Assembly (NCBI RefSeq): GCF_019039255.1
Contig: NZ_CP077062.1
Span: 4,278,001 to 4,342,000, forward strand
DNA from: Nocardioides panacis
Lineage (GTDB): Bacteria > Actinomycetota > Actinomycetes > Propionibacteriales > Nocardioidaceae
Direction: 5' to 3'
DNA: 64,000 nucleotides
The position numbers and the translations under genes are program-made. Below the pieces are notes generated by a model. The model was given only the letters and a program-made list of their open reading frames with translations. It was not told where the DNA came from and did not search any database. Of this stretch, positions 36,045 to 48,661 are shown piece after piece. The first letter of the stretch is position 1; each line of letters starts with the position of its first letter.

Positions 36045-36806
36045 ATGACCGACGTCCCCGCCGAGCTCGTCCACTACCGCGTCGACGACCACGTCGCCTC
36101 GGTGGTGCTCGACTCCCAGCACAACCGCAACGCGCTCTCCCGCCAGCTGGTCCACCAGGTGTACGACGGGCTCGCGCGGGCCGAGGCCGACGATGACGTC
36201 AAGGTCGTGCTGGTCCGCGCCGAGGGCCGGACGTTCTGCTCCGGGGCGGACCTGGCGGAGGCGAGCGCCGACGGCATGGAGCAGACCGCGTCGCAGATGG
36301 TCGAGCTGCAGCGCCGGATCGCCACGCTGCCCAAGCCGGTCGTCGCGCGGGTGCACGGCAACGTCCGGGCCGGCGGCATCGGCATCGTCGCGGCGGCCGA
36401 CATCGCGGTGAGCGCGTTCGACGCGACGTACGCGTTCACCGAGGTCCGGCTCGGGCTCGCCGCGGCCGCGATCTCCCTCTCGGTGCTGCCGCGGATGACC
36501 GACCGGTCGGCGGCGCTGACGTTCCTCACCGGCGAGGTGTTCACCGGCCGGGACGCCGAGCGGATGGGCCTGGTCACCCGGGCCGTCGCGGAGGACGAGC
36601 TGAACCTCGAGGTCGACGAGATCTGCGCGTCGCTGGCCAAGGGCAACCCGCAGGGGCTGCGCGAGACCAAGCTGCTGCTCGGCCGCCCGCTGGTGGAGCG
36701 GATCGACACGCTCGGCCCGGACCTGGCACGGCTGTCGGCGTCCCTGTTCGGCTCCGACGAGGCCAAGGCCGCGATGCAGGCGTTCCTCACCCGGAAGAAG
36801 AAGTAG
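36045..36806 (+). CDS. Enoyl-CoA hydratase (methylglutaconyl/isohexenylglutaconyl type)
   Basis: A 253-residue crotonase-fold protein. FCSGADLAEAS forms the first oxyanion contact and VRAGGIGIVAAADIAVSA the second; the catalytic-Glu region reads FTEVRLGLAAAAISLSVLPR. In biotin-carboxylase operons such hydratases hydrate 3-methylglutaconyl-CoA (leucine) or isohexenylglutaconyl-CoA (terpenes, AtuE). It is 54 bases after the dehydrogenase and ends the operon, with a TAGCCT box in the gap that might give it its own promoter. Confidence 0.9.
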   Translation: MTDVPAELVHYRVDDHVASVVLDSQHNRNALSRQLVHQVYDGLARAEADDDVKVVLVRAEGRTFCSGADLAEASADGMEQTASQMVELQRRIATLPKPVVARVHGNVRAGGIGIVAAADIAVSAFDATYAFTEVRLGLAAAAISLSVLPRMTDRSAALTFLTGEVFTGRDAERMGLVTRAVAEDELNLEVDEICASLAKGNPQGLRETKLLLGRPLVERIDTLGPDLARLSASLFGSDEAKAAMQAFLTRKKK

Positions 36807-36810
36807 CGGC

Positions 36811-39267
36811 TCAGGCGCGCCCGAGCCGCCGCGCGAGGTAGGGCGCGGTGGCGCTGCCCGCGGCCCCGGCCACCTCGGTCGGGGTGCCGGTGGCCACCAC
36901 CCGGCCGCCCGCGTCGCCGCCGCCCGGGCCGAGGTCGATCACCCAGTCGGCGGTGGCGATCGCGTCCAGGTCGTGCTCGACGACCACCACGGTGTTGCCG
37001 GCGTCGACGAGCGTGTGCAGCTGGCGGAGCAGCAGCGCGATGTCCGCCGGGTGCAGCCCCGCGGTCGGCTCGTCGAGCAGGTAGAGCGCGTGCCCGCGCC
37101 GGGCGCGCTGCAGCTCGGTGGCCAGCTTGATGCGCTGGGCCTCGCCGCCGCTGAGTTCGGTGGCGGGCTGCCCCAGCCGGAGGTACCCCAGCCCCACGTC
37201 CCGCAGCGTCTCCAGGCTCCGCGACGCGGCGGGGACGTCGGCCAGGAACTTCGCGGCGTCGTCGACGGTCAGCGCGAGCACCTCCGCGATGTTCTTGCCC
37301 CGGTAGGTCACCTCGAGCGTCTCCTCGTCGTAGCGGGTGCCGTGGCAGGTCGGGCACGGGGAGTAGGTCCCGGGCAGGAACAGCAGCTCCACCGACACGA
37401 AGCCCTCGCCCTGGCAGGTCGCGCAGCGACCCTCCGCGACGTTGAACGAGAACCGCCCGACGCCGTACCCGCGTCGGCGGGCCTCGTCGGTGGCGGCGTA
37501 CAGCTTGCGCACCGCGTCGAACATCCCGGTGTACGTCGCGAGGTTGCTGCGCGGGGTCCGGCCGATCGGCCGCTGGTCGACCCGGACCAGGCGGTCGAAC
37601 GAGTCGAGGCCGGCGGCACCGGCGACGTCGATCTCGAGCTCGGCCTCGTCGGGGTCCTCGGGGGCGACACCGAGGTGCCCGCGGACCAGCTCGGAGAGCA
37701 CCTGCGAGACCAGCGTCGACTTGCCGGAGCCGGACACGCCGGTCACCGCGGTCAGCACGCGCAGCGGCACGTCGACCGAGACGTCGCGCAGGTTGTGCCG
37801 CGAGACGCCGCGCAGGTGCAGCCATCCCTGCGGGTCACGGGGGGTGTGGTCGAGGGACGCCGCGCGGCCGAACAGGTGCGCGCCGGTGACCGACTCCTCG
37901 ACCTGCTCGAGCCCGGCGACCGGGCCGGAGTAGAGCACCCGTCCGCCGCCCTCGCCGGCGCCGGGGCCGATGTCGACCACCCAGTCCGCCCGTCGTACGA
38001 CGTCGAGGTCGTGCTCCACCACGAACAGCGAGTTGCCGGCGGCCTTGAGCCGGTCGAGCACGTCGAGCAGCGGCTCGGCGTCGGCCGGGTGCAGGCCCGC
38101 GGAGGGCTCGTCGAGCACGTAGACGACGCCGAACAGCCCGGACCGGAGCTGGGTGGCGATCCGCAGCCGCTGCGCCTCGCCCGGCGACAGGGTGGTCGAG
38201 CTGCGACCCAGGGAGAGGTACCCCAGCCCGAGGTCGAGCAGCACGTCGAGGCGGGCGACCACGTCGGCGCTGATCCGGACCGCGACCTCGGTCGTCGCGG
38301 CGGAGGTGCCGCTCCCGCCGGCGGAGGTCTCCGCGACGGGCCGCAGCAGCGCGGCGACCTCGCCGAGCGGCAGCGCGTTCACCTCGGCGATGGACCGGCC
38401 CGCGAAGGTCACCGCGAGCGCGTCCGGTCGCAGCCCGCTGCCGTGGCAGGCCGGGCAGGGCGTGCTGCGCACGAAGCGCATCGACCGGTCGCGCATCATC
38501 TGGCTCTTGGAGTCCGCCAGCACGTGCATGACGTGCTTGCGGGCGCTCCAGAACTTGCCGTAGTAGCCGTGGTCGATGCGGTCCCGCTCGGGCTTGATCA
38601 GCACCGAGGGCTGCTCGTCGGTGAACAGCAGCCAGTCCCGCTGCTTCTTCGGCAGCTTGCGCCACGGCCGGTCGACGTCGATGTCCAGGCCGCGGACGAT
38701 GCTGCGCAGGTTCGCGCCCTGCCAGGCGCCCGGCCACGCGGCGATCGCGCCCTCGGCGATGCTCAGCGACGGGTCGGGCACCATCAGGTCCTCGGCGACG
38801 TCGTGCACCACACCCAGCCCGTGGCACTCCGGGCAGGACCCGGCGGCGGTGTTGGCGGAGAACGCCTCGGCCGGCAGCCGGGAGACACCGGCGGGGTAGC
38901 TGCCGGCGCGGGAGTAGAGCATCCGCAGCAGGTTCGACAGCTCGGTGATCGTGCCCACCGACGAGCGCGAGCTCGGCGCCCCGCGGCGCTGCTGCAGGGC
39001 GACGGCCGGCGGCATCCCGGTGATCTGCTCGACGTGCGGAGCCCCGACCTGCTGCAGCAGCCGCCGGGCGTACGGCGCCACCGACTCGAAGTAGCGGCGC
39101 TGCGCCTCGGCGTACAACGTGCCGAACGCCAGCGAGGACTTGCCCGACCCGGAGACGCCGGTGAAGGCGACCAGCGCGTCGCGGGGGATGTCGACGTCGA
39201 CGTCGCGCAGGTTGTGCTCGCCGGCACCTCGGACGTGGACGAAGTGGTCGGGCACGGGGGTGGTCAC
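36811..39267 (-). CDS. UvrA-like excinuclease ABC subunit A paralogue
   Basis: An 818-residue ABC ATPase pair. The first half has Walker [20 protein letters not shown] (about residues 32-50), CPECHGLG and [13 protein letters not shown] zinc motifs, signature [12 protein letters not shown] and [15 protein letters not shown]. The second half has [20 protein letters not shown] and [18 protein letters not shown] and [15 protein letters not shown]. It is about 130 residues shorter than canonical UvrA, like the UvrA2 class linked to damage tolerance and antibiotic self-protection. GTG 39267 is chosen because homology starts there ([18 protein letters not shown]). It stands alone; uvrB/uvrC are not nearby. 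Confidence 0.88.
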   Translation of the reverse strand: MTTPVPDHFVHVRGAGEHNLRDVDVDIPRDALVAFTGVSGSGKSSLAFGTLYAEAQRRYFESVAPYARRLLQQVGAPHVEQITGMPPAVALQQRRGAPSSRSSVGTITELSNLLRMLYSRAGSYPAGVSRLPAEAFSANTAAGSCPECHGLGVVHDVAEDLMVPDPSLSIAEGAIAAWPGAWQGANLRSIVRGLDIDVDRPWRKLPKKQRDWLLFTDEQPSVLIKPERDRIDHGYYGKFWSARKHVMHVLADSKSQMMRDRSMRFVRSTPCPACHGSGLRPDALAVTFAGRSIAEVNALPLGEVAALLRPVAETSAGGSGTSAATTEVAVRISADVVARLDVLLDLGLGYLSLGRSSTTLSPGEAQRLRIATQLRSGLFGVVYVLDEPSAGLHPADAEPLLDVLDRLKAAGNSLFVVEHDLDVVRRADWVVDIGPGAGEGGGRVLYSGPVAGLEQVEESVTGAHLFGRAASLDHTPRDPQGWLHLRGVSRHNLRDVSVDVPLRVLTAVTGVSGSGKSTLVSQVLSELVRGHLGVAPEDPDEAELEIDVAGAAGLDSFDRLVRVDQRPIGRTPRSNLATYTGMFDAVRKLYAATDEARRRGYGVGRFSFNVAEGRCATCQGEGFVSVELLFLPGTYSPCPTCHGTRYDEETLEVTYRGKNIAEVLALTVDDAAKFLADVPAASRSLETLRDVGLGYLRLGQPATELSGGEAQRIKLATELQRARRGHALYLLDEPTAGLHPADIALLLRQLHTLVDAGNTVVVVEHDLDAIATADWVIDLGPGGGDAGGRVVATGTPTEVAGAAGSATAPYLARRLGRA

Positions 39268-39409
39268 CGCATACCGGTACCCCGGCCGGCCGCTCGCACG
39301 CGGTGACCCCGGCCACCCGCGCGATCGCGGGTGAACCATCAGCCGGTTCTCAGGCGCGGCTCAGCACCGCGGGCGCACAGTGGGAGCAGGCTCGACAGGC
39401 AGGACCGAG

Positions 39410-40955
39410 ATGAGGCAGGACCCGAGGACCCTCGCTGCGGGTCCGGGCCGCGACGACCCGAGCACGCGGGCGCTGCTGCTGGTCGTGGTGGCGGTCGCGG
39501 TGCTCGCCGCGGGGGTCCGGGCGGTCGTGCTGGTCGACAGCGGCGGGGTGTCCGGGCTGCTGGGCTACGACCAGGGGGGTGTACTTCTCGGCTGCCGAGG
39601 CGCTCGCCTGGGGACGGCTGCCCTACCGGGACTTCCTGTTCCTGCACCCGCCCGGCGTCGTCGTGGCCCTCGCGCCGCTCGGTGCCCTGGCCCGGCTGAC
39701 CCGCGACTCCTGGGGGATCGAGCTGGCCCGGGTGGCCGCGGTCCTGCTCGGCGCGGTCAACGCCGGGCTGGTCGCGCTGGCCGCCCGACGGGCCGGGCTG
39801 GTCGCCGCCGCGACGGCCGGGGCGTTCTACGCGGTCTGGCGACCGGTCGCGGTCACCGAGACCGAGACCCGGCTCGAGCCCTTCGTGTCGCTCGGGCTGC
39901 TCGTCGCGCTGGCCGTGCTCGCGACCGCCCCGGACCGCGTGCGGCGCCGCGCGCTCGTGCTGGCCGGCTGCGGCCTGGGGTTCGCGCTGACCGTCAAGAT
40001 CTGGGCGGTGGTCCCAGTCGTGGTGGTCCTGGTCTGGTGCGTGGCGCGGTTCGGCCGGCGCGCGGCGGCCTGGGTGGCGGTGCCGCTGGTCGCCACCGTG
40101 GTGGTGGTCTGCCTGCCGTTCCTGCTCGCCGCACCGGGCCCGATGTTCCGGATGGTGGTCGTCGACCAGCTCTCGCGCGGACGGATGGCGGCCACCCTGA
40201 CCAAGCGGACGACCGGGATGCTGGGCCTGTCCGAGGTCGTCGGGCACCGTCCGCACCTGGAGGGACCGGTGCTGCTGCTGCTCGTCGCCGGGGCTGCCCT
40301 CCTCGCCCTCGCCTGGGTGAGGGTGCCGTCGGCCCGGGTCGCGGTGGTGCTGCTCCTCGCGCAGGGCGGCGTGGTGCTCGCGAGCCCGTCGTACTTCCGC
40401 TACTACGACGCCTACCCGGCCCCGGCGCTGGCGCTGTGCGTGGGCGCGGTCGCGGCGGCGGTCCTCGGGCTGCTGCCCGCGCGGCCGCGTGCGCCCGTCG
40501 TACGTCGCACCGCGGCCGTCACGCTGGCGCTCGGGCTGGTCCTCGCGCTCGGGGCCGCCGCGGGCAGCGACACGCGCGCCGTCATCGGCCGGGCGTTCCC
40601 GGCCGCCGCGCTGCGCGGGGCGGTGAGCCGGGCCCGCTGCGTGACCGCCGACTCGGCGGGGGCGCTCGTGCAGCTCGACGTCTTCGGGCGGGACCTGCGC
40701 CGCGGCTGCCCCGTCGTGATCGACGTGGGCGGGCTGTCCCACGACCGGGACGCGGCGGCGATCGTCGGCGGGCTGCAGACGTCGAGACGCACCGACCAGC
40801 GCTGGCAGCGCGACGTGCGCGGCTACCTCCGGTCCGGCGGGGCGCAGGTGCTGGTCCGGCGGCACTACGACGGGTTCGACCGGGCCACGATCCACAGCCT
40901 GCACCGCCCCCGGCTGCGGCTCGACGCAGGGGCCTACGCGGTCTACGGCCGCTGA
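39410..40955 (+). CDS. GT-C-type polytopic membrane glycosyltransferase-like protein, +1 frameshift
   Basis: A 514-residue membrane protein after repair. The first frame gives the N-terminus (MRQDPRTLAAGPGRDD ... VVVAVAVLAAGVRAVVLVDSGG) and ends GLLGYDQGG. Removing one G from the G6 run at 39574-39579 continues GYDQGVYFSAAEALAWGRLPYRDFLFLHPPG, a motif typical of GT39/GT-C mannosyltransferase-like proteins, in which an Asp in the first loop is catalytic. About ten membrane segments and a soluble C-terminal domain (from about residue 390) follow. It would transfer sugar from a polyprenyl carrier, acceptor unknown. Confidence 0.75.
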
Positions 40956-41045
40956 GCCGAACGGACCTTCCGCGCCGGGCCACGCTCGTGTAGACAGTGA
41001 GCCGACGGGCGGGGGCGCCACCGGATCGAGGCGGAGGTGTCCAGG

Positions 41046-42803
41046 GTGCAGCGCTACATCGACGAGCTGAGCCTGCTGCACGCGCTGCGGCTCGCGGTCG
41101 TGGCCACCGACACCGCCGGCGTGATCACCTTCGTCAACGAGGCGGCCACCGAGGTGTACGCCTCGGACGCCGAGGGCCTGGTCGGTCTCGAGCTCCGGGA
41201 GCTGCTGCCGGTCGAGCCGGACGAGGCCGCCTCCTTCGACCTGCACGCGGTGCTCGCCGGGGAGACCTGGAGCGGGGACCTGGCCGTACGGCGCCCGGGT
41301 GACGGCACCTTCGTGGCCGCCGTCTCGGCCACCCCGATCCGGAGCGGGGACGGCACCCTGGTCGGGGCCGTCGTCGCGGCCGAGGACATGACCGAGATCC
41401 GCAACGCCGAGGCCGAGGCGGCGGCCAGCGAGCAGCTCCTCCGGCTCGCCCACGAGGCAGCGCAGCTCGGGAGCTGGCACTGGGACATCGCCTCCGGGGT
41501 CACGGTCTGGGACGAGCAGCTCGAGGCCATCTACGGGATGCCGCCCGGCGGCTTCGACGGCACCTTCGCGGCGTGGGCGGAGACCGTGCACCCCGACGAC
41601 CGCGACCAGGTGATGGCCGTCGTCGAGGAGGCGCTGACCACCCGGTCGTCGTACGTCCTGCGCAACCGCACCACCTGGCCGGACGGCACCGTCCGCTGGA
41701 TCGAGGCGCACGGCAAGGTCACCAGCGACGAGCAGGGCAACCCGACCGGCACCATCGGCTGCGTGCGGGACATCACCGACCGGGTGACGGTGCAGCAGCG
41801 CCAGGCGGACGCGGCCGCGCGGTCCCGGCTGCTCCACGAGGTGACCGCCGCGTTCTTCGAGGCCTGGACGCTCGACCAGGTCGAGGCGGTGCTGGCCTCC
41901 AGCATCGAGCGGCTGGGGGAGATCCTCGGCGACAGCGTGCGGCTCCGGGTCCCCGACGACCTCTCGACGGTGACCGGCGGGATCGCGTTCGTGGCGGAGG
42001 TGCGGCGTCCGCTCGCCCACGAGGACAGCCAGCTGCTCGACACGCTGGCCGCGCAGTGCGCCATCGCCGCCCAGCGGGCCGAGCTCCAGGCGCGCACCGC
42101 CGACATCGCCGAGCAGCTGCAGTCCAGCCTGGCCGCGAGCCCGCTGCCCACCCTCGACCGGTTCGACCTGGCCGTGCACTACGCGCCCGGCGGCGACGAG
42201 CTCGAGCACGTCGGCGGTGACTGGTACGACGCGGTGAGCACGCCGGGTGGCTCGCTGGTGCTCGTCGTGGGCGACGTGATGGGCCGCGGCGTCCGCGCGG
42301 CCACCACGATGATCCGGGTCCGCGCGGGGATCCGCGGCCTGCTCACCGTCGACCCGGCCCCGCGGGCGGTCATCACGGCCGCCGACGAGATGATGACCCG
42401 CGACGCGCCGGACCAGTTCGTCACGGCGGTGGCGGCGCTCGTGGACCCGGAGACCGGGAGCCTGACGCTGTGCAACGCCGGCCACGTGCCGGTCGTGGTG
42501 GTGCACCCGGACGGCCGGACCGAGGCGCTCGGCGACGGGTCGGGGGTGCCGCTGGGCGTGCCGGTCGACCTCGAGCGGAGCGTGGCCACCGCACGGCTCG
42601 ACCCCGGGACGCTGCTGGTCCTGGTGACCGACGGGGTCGTCGAGTCCCGGGCGCGGGACCTCGACCAGGGCATCACCGCGCTGCGCGAGCGCGCCGCGAA
42701 GCTGCGGGACCGGCCGCTCGGCGAGCTGGTCGTCGCGCTGGCCGCCCTCGCCGACCAGTCGCTGCGCGACGACGTCACGGTGGTGGCCGCCCGGCTGAGG
42801 TGA
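41046..42803 (+). CDS. PAS-PAS-SpoIIE protein phosphatase (RsbU/RsbP type)
   Basis: About 585 residues. PAS 1 (VATDTAGVITFVNEAATEVY), PAS 2 with PAC (LGSWHWDIASGVTVWDEQLEAIYG ... WIEAHGKV ... GCVRDITDR), a shortened GAF-like segment (about residues 260-360), then a PP2C/SpoIIE domain: GGDWYDAV, VVGDVMGRGVRAATTM, CNAGHVPVV, LVTDGVVE and LRDDVTVV with the metal-binding Asp residues. Such proteins dephosphorylate anti-anti-sigma factors in stress signalling. I prefer GTG 41046, with GGAGG eight bases upstream, over GTG 41037. Confidence 0.88.
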   Translation: MQRYIDELSLLHALRLAVVATDTAGVITFVNEAATEVYASDAEGLVGLELRELLPVEPDEAASFDLHAVLAGETWSGDLAVRRPGDGTFVAAVSATPIRSGDGTLVGAVVAAEDMTEIRNAEAEAAASEQLLRLAHEAAQLGSWHWDIASGVTVWDEQLEAIYGMPPGGFDGTFAAWAETVHPDDRDQVMAVVEEALTTRSSYVLRNRTTWPDGTVRWIEAHGKVTSDEQGNPTGTIGCVRDITDRVTVQQRQADAAARSRLLHEVTAAFFEAWTLDQVEAVLASSIERLGEILGDSVRLRVPDDLSTVTGGIAFVAEVRRPLAHEDSQLLDTLAAQCAIAAQRAELQARTADIAEQLQSSLAASPLPTLDRFDLAVHYAPGGDELEHVGGDWYDAVSTPGGSLVLVVGDVMGRGVRAATTMIRVRAGIRGLLTVDPAPRAVITAADEMMTRDAPDQFVTAVAALVDPETGSLTLCNAGHVPVVVVHPDGRTEALGDGSGVPLGVPVDLERSVATARLDPGTLLVLVTDGVVESRARDLDQGITALRERAAKLRDRPLGELVVALAALADQSLRDDVTVVAARLR

Positions 42804-42863
42804 CAGCCGTCACTGCGGCGGACCGCTGCCGTGCATCACTTCTGGTGCCCGATGACTCGGAGA

Positions 42864-42880
42864 CCGGCCGGGCCGGCCGG
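42864..42880. terminator. GC palindrome between convergent phosphatase and katG genes
   Basis: CCGGCCGGGCCGGCCGG (17 bases, symmetric) in the 107-base gap between the two convergent genes. It can fold into a strong short hairpin on either strand. Confidence 0.4.
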
Positions 42881-42910
42881 GCGGCGCCGGAGCGCCACCC
42901 GGCCAGGGGA

Positions 42911-45156
<2,246 letters not shown>

Positions 45157-45183
45157 GACATTTCCTTCCGGTGCTGGGGTGGG

Positions 45184-45612
45184 TCACGAGCTGGGGGTGG
45201 AGCAGGCGGGGCAGAGACCCCAGTACACGACCTCGGCCTCGTCGATCGTGTAGCCGTGGTCGTCCGACGCGGTCAGGCAGGGCGTCGTCCCCACGGCGCA
45301 GTCGACGTCCACGACGGCGGCGCACGAGCGGCACACCAGGTGGTGGTGGTTGTCCGCGACCCGCGACTCGTAGCGGGCCACCGAGCCGGGCGGCTGGATG
45401 CGGCGCAGCAGGCCGACCTGGGTCAGCACGCGCAGGACGTCGTACACCGTCTGGTGGGACACCTCGCCGAGGTCCGCGCGGACGACGCCGATGGTCGAGT
45501 CCGTGTCGGCGTGCGGATGGTCCCGGACGGCGCCCAGCACCGCCAACCTCGGCCGCGTCACGCGCAGCCGGGCCTCACGCAGCTGGGGCTCGAACTCGGA
45601 AGCCGGGGGCAC
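45184..45612 (-). CDS. furA: Fur-family repressor FurA
   Basis: A 142-residue regulator. The winged helix spans RVTRPRLAVLGAVRDHPHAD ... VSHQTVYDVLRVLTQVGLL, and the metal sites include DNHHHLVCRSCAAVVD and CPAC near the C-terminus. FurA proteins of actinobacteria repress themselves and katG and are released by peroxide. GTG 45612 follows a TTGACC-17-CAGACT promoter by 7 bases, so the mRNA is probably leaderless, as reported for mycobacterial furA. katG follows on the same strand. Confidence 0.93.
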   Translation of the reverse strand: MPPASEFEPQLREARLRVTRPRLAVLGAVRDHPHADTDSTIGVVRADLGEVSHQTVYDVLRVLTQVGLLRRIQPPGSVARYESRVADNHHHLVCRSCAAVVDVDCAVGTTPCLTASDDHGYTIDEAEVVYWGLCPACSTPSS

Positions 45613-45619
45613 GATCCCG

Positions 45620-45648
45620 AGTCTGGTCCTGTCTCTGGAATCGGTCAA
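45620..45648 (-). promoter_or_regulatory. Leaderless furA-katG promoter
   Basis: Minus strand TTGACC (45648-45643), 17-base spacer, CAGACT (45625-45620), then 7 bases to GTG 45612. The region is AT-richer than its surroundings, which suits a FurA operator, but I cannot define the box. Confidence 0.6.
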
Positions 45649-45739
45649 GATTGGGACGGCTGGCGTCCGGACCGCTCCAGCGGGCCACCGGGCCGCCCCG
45701 GGAGCCGACCCGGTGGCGCCCGCACGTGGACGTGGGGGT

Positions 45740-45808
45740 GCTCCCGCCGACGAGGCCTCTCCAGTCGGCGGGAGCGGCACAGCAAGGGTTGCCCGCCGCG
45801 GGCAGCCC
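45740..45808. other. Two stable hairpins in the 252-base furA-MOSC gap
   Basis: Hairpin 1: GCTCCCGCCGAC (45740-45751) with GTCGGCGGGAGC (45764-45775), 12-base loop. Hairpin 2: GGGTTGCCCG (45786-45795) with CGGGCAGCCC (45799-45808), one G-U pair on RNA. They lie upstream of the MOSC gene and could be a 5' leader structure or an insulator between the divergent genes. Confidence 0.4.
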
Positions 45809-45864
45809 ACACACAGGTCTGGACAACCTCCTGGGCACGGGCCCTCCTTGACCGGTCGGGCAGC

Positions 45865-46431
45865 ATGGGCGCCGTGGACCGGCCGGGCAGTCGTACGTCG
45901 GGTGCCGACCGGCGCTCCGCAGGACAGGTGCCCCTCCCGTTTCCGGCACCGGAGCCGCCCGCCGGGGCGGAGCCTCCTGTCCCACCGCCTGCCGTGGTCG
46001 TGGCGCTCCGGGTCGCGCCGGGGCGCCGGCTGCCGATGAAGCCGGTCGACGAGGTGGTCGTGGAGACCGGCCGCGGGATCGTCGGCGACCGCTACCACGG
46101 CACGAGGCACCGGCACGTGACCCTCCAGTCGGCCGAGCGGCTCGCCGAGGCCGCCGCCGAGCTCGGCGTCCCGGTCCTCCCCGAAGGCACCCGCCGCAAC
46201 GTCACGGTGGCGGGCTTCGACGTGCCGACGGCGCCCGGGACCCGGATCCGCGTCGGCGACGTCCTGCTGGAGGTGGTCCGGGTCGCGGCGCCGTGCCGGA
46301 TCCTCGACGACGAGATCGCGCCCGGGGCCGCCGCGGCGCTGCGTCGCCGGGCCGGCTCGGTGTGCCGCGTCCTGGCCGGCGGCGATCTCCGGGTGGGCGA
46401 CCCGGTCGCGGTCGACGTCAGCGACCGGTGA
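45865..46431 (+). CDS. MOSC-domain protein
   Basis: A 188-residue protein with a disordered Pro/Ala-rich N-terminus (to about residue 45) and a MOSC beta-barrel: VVVETGRGIVGDRYHGTRHRHVTLQSAERL, GTRRNVTVAGFD and the Cys-containing VAAPCRILDDE. MOSC domains bind molybdenum cofactor or sulfur carriers; the conserved Cys in APCRILD is where Mo or persulfide binds. It converges on the HelR-like gene and overlaps its repaired 3' end by 14 bases. Confidence 0.85.
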   Translation: MGAVDRPGSRTSGADRRSAGQVPLPFPAPEPPAGAEPPVPPPAVVVALRVAPGRRLPMKPVDEVVVETGRGIVGDRYHGTRHRHVTLQSAERLAEAAAELGVPVLPEGTRRNVTVAGFDVPTAPGTRIRVGDVLLEVVRVAAPCRILDDEIAPGAAAALRRRAGSVCRVLAGGDLRVGDPVAVDVSDR

Positions 46432-48575
46432 GGACGACGAGCTGCTGGGTCGCCCGGGTCATCGCGACGTACCTGTCCACGGCCCCCCTCGATGCCGGTG
46501 CCGAACCGCTCCGGCTCGACGAGGACGACGAGGTCGAACTCCAGCCCCTTCGACAGCTCCGGGGTGAGCGACCGGACGCGCGGGGTGGCCACGAAGGTCG
46601 GGTCCCCGATGACGCAGGCGATGCCGTCGTGGTGCTCGGCGAGCCAGGTGTCGAGCACCGACCCCAGCTCCGAGGCGGACCCGTGCACGACGGGCACGCC
46701 GCTGCTGCGGACGGACGTCGGCACGTTGGCGTCCGGGAGCACGCTGCGGATGACCGGCTCGGCCTCGACCATGACCTCCGTCGGTGTCCGGTAGTTGATG
46801 CTCAGCGAGGCCAGGTCGATCCGGTCGAGCCCGACCCGCTCGAGGCGCGCCGCCCACGTCTCGGTGAACCCGTGCCGCGCCTGCGCGCGGTCCCCCACGA
46901 TCGTGAAGCTCCGGGACGGGCAGCGCAGCAGCAGCATCTGCCACTCCGCGTCGGTGAGCTCCTGGGCCTCGTCGACCACCACGTGCGAGAACGGGCCGGC
47001 GAGCAGGTCCGGGTCCGTGCCGGGTACGGCGTCCTCGTCGACCAGCGCGGCCTGCAGGTCCTCTCCCCGCAGCATGGACATCACCTGCATCTCGGTGTCG
47101 TCCGTGGCGACCAGGTCGTCCACGACCCGGGCCAGGTGCTCGCGGTCGGCCGCCCGGGCCGCGGCCAGCCGGCGCCTGCGCCGCGACGCCTCCGGGTCGC
47201 CGAGCCGCTGCCGGGCCGCGTCCAGCAGCGGCAGGTCGGAGACCGTCCAGGCCTCGGGGTCGCCGCGCCGCAGCCGCCGCACCTCGTCGGCGTCGAGCCA
47301 GGGGGCGCACAGGCGCAGGTAGGCCGGCACCGTCCACAGGTCGCCGACGAGGTCGGTCGCCTCGAGCAGCGGCCAGGCCCGGTCGAAGGCGCCCGCGAGC
47401 TCCCGGTTCCGGGCCAGCGACCGGCGGAGCTGGTCGGGCGGGACGTCCTCGTCGGCCTCGTGCTTGTCGACCAGGATCGTGAGCAGCGCCTCCCACACCT
47501 GGTCGCGGCCCTCGTTGTGCGGCGTACCCGGGTCCGGGGCCTCGAACGCCTCCGCCCAGTCGGTGCTGCTGAGCCAGACGTCCGACCAGTGGGTCTCGAC
47601 GGCCATCCCCTCGGTGGGCGGCTCCTCGTAGAAGCGCACCGCCGGCTCGATGGCCCGCACGAGGTCCGCGGACGCCTTCAGCGCCGCCACGTCCGGGTCG
47701 GTCTCCACCGCGGCGGCCGGCCCCTCCGGGACGAGGTCACGCAGGGTGCAGGTCTGCACGCCCTCCTCGCCGAGGCTGGGCAGGACGTCGGCGACGTAGG
47801 AGAGGTAGGGCTGGTGCGGTCCGACGAACAGCACGCCGCCCCGCCGGTGACCGAGGCGCGGGTCGGAGTACAGCAGGTAGGCGGTGCGGTGCAGCGCGAC
47901 GACGCTCTTGCCGGTGCCCGGGCCGCCGTCGACGACGAGCGCGCCGCGGGACCCCGCCCGGATGATCGCGTCCTGGTCGGCCGCGATGGTGCCCAGCACG
48001 TCCCGCATCCGGGGCGACCGGCTGCTGCCCAGGCTGGCGATGAAGGCGGACTGGTCGTCGAGGGCGGCGGCGTGCCCGTCGAACCCGTCCGCGGTGAACA
48101 CCTCGTCCCAGTAGTCGCTGATCCGGCCGCCGGTCCAGCGGTACCGGCGGCGGCTCGCCAGCCCCATCGGCCGGGCGTGGGTCGCCCCGAAGAACGGCTC
48201 GGCCGCCGGGGAGCGCCAGTCGACCAGCAGCCGACGGCCCGTGCTGTCGGTGAGGCCCAGCCGTCCGACGTACACGGGCTCGGAGCCGTCGGCGCCGACC
48301 ATGTGGCCGAGGCACAGGTCGAGGCCGAACCGACGCAGCGCGCGCAGCCGGGCGGTCAGCCGGTGCACCTCGTTGTCCCGGTCCATCGCCTCCTGCCCGC
48401 CGCCGCCGGGTGCCCTGCGCGCCGCGTCGAGGCGGTCGGTCAGGTCGGCGACCGACCGCTCCAGGCTCTCCGCGACCGCCGCGAAGTGCCGCTCGTCGCC
48501 GGCGACCAGCGCCGGGTCGGCCTTGCGGGCGAGGAGGTCGGGGAGGGCGAAGGCACTCGTCGTCAGCGGGTTCAC
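46418..48575 (-). CDS. helR: HelR/HelD-type RNA polymerase-recycling ATPase, +1 frameshift near C-terminus
   Basis: A UvrD-like ATPase of 718 residues after repair. Walker A DGGPGTGKSVVALHRTAYLLYS, SHVVVDEAQELTDAEWQML (Walker B), GDRAQA, SINYRTPTEVMVEAEP and KGLEFDLVVLVEPERFGTGIEG. The frame breaks at the C6 run 46483-46488; with one base fewer it ends AVDRYVAMTRATQQLVVLTGR, the canonical motif VI. HelR displaces rifamycins from RNA polymerase; a 19-base rifamycin-associated element lies 87 bases upstream of GTG 48575. A second HelD-type gene is at 54199. The upstream open frame to 49094 is not part of it. Confidence 0.88.
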
Positions 48576-48661
48576 GGCATCGGCTCCGATCCAGCACGTC
48601 GGGTCACGTGTCGGCGGCCGTCCGGTCCTGGCCGTCGGCCGGAGATTCTGCGGCACGACCG

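Noticed and set aside
39339-42506. 1055-residue open frame on the minus strand over the glycosyltransferase-like and phosphatase genes
   Set aside because: Low-complexity antisense frame without domains; the plus-strand genes have clear motifs and ribosome sites.
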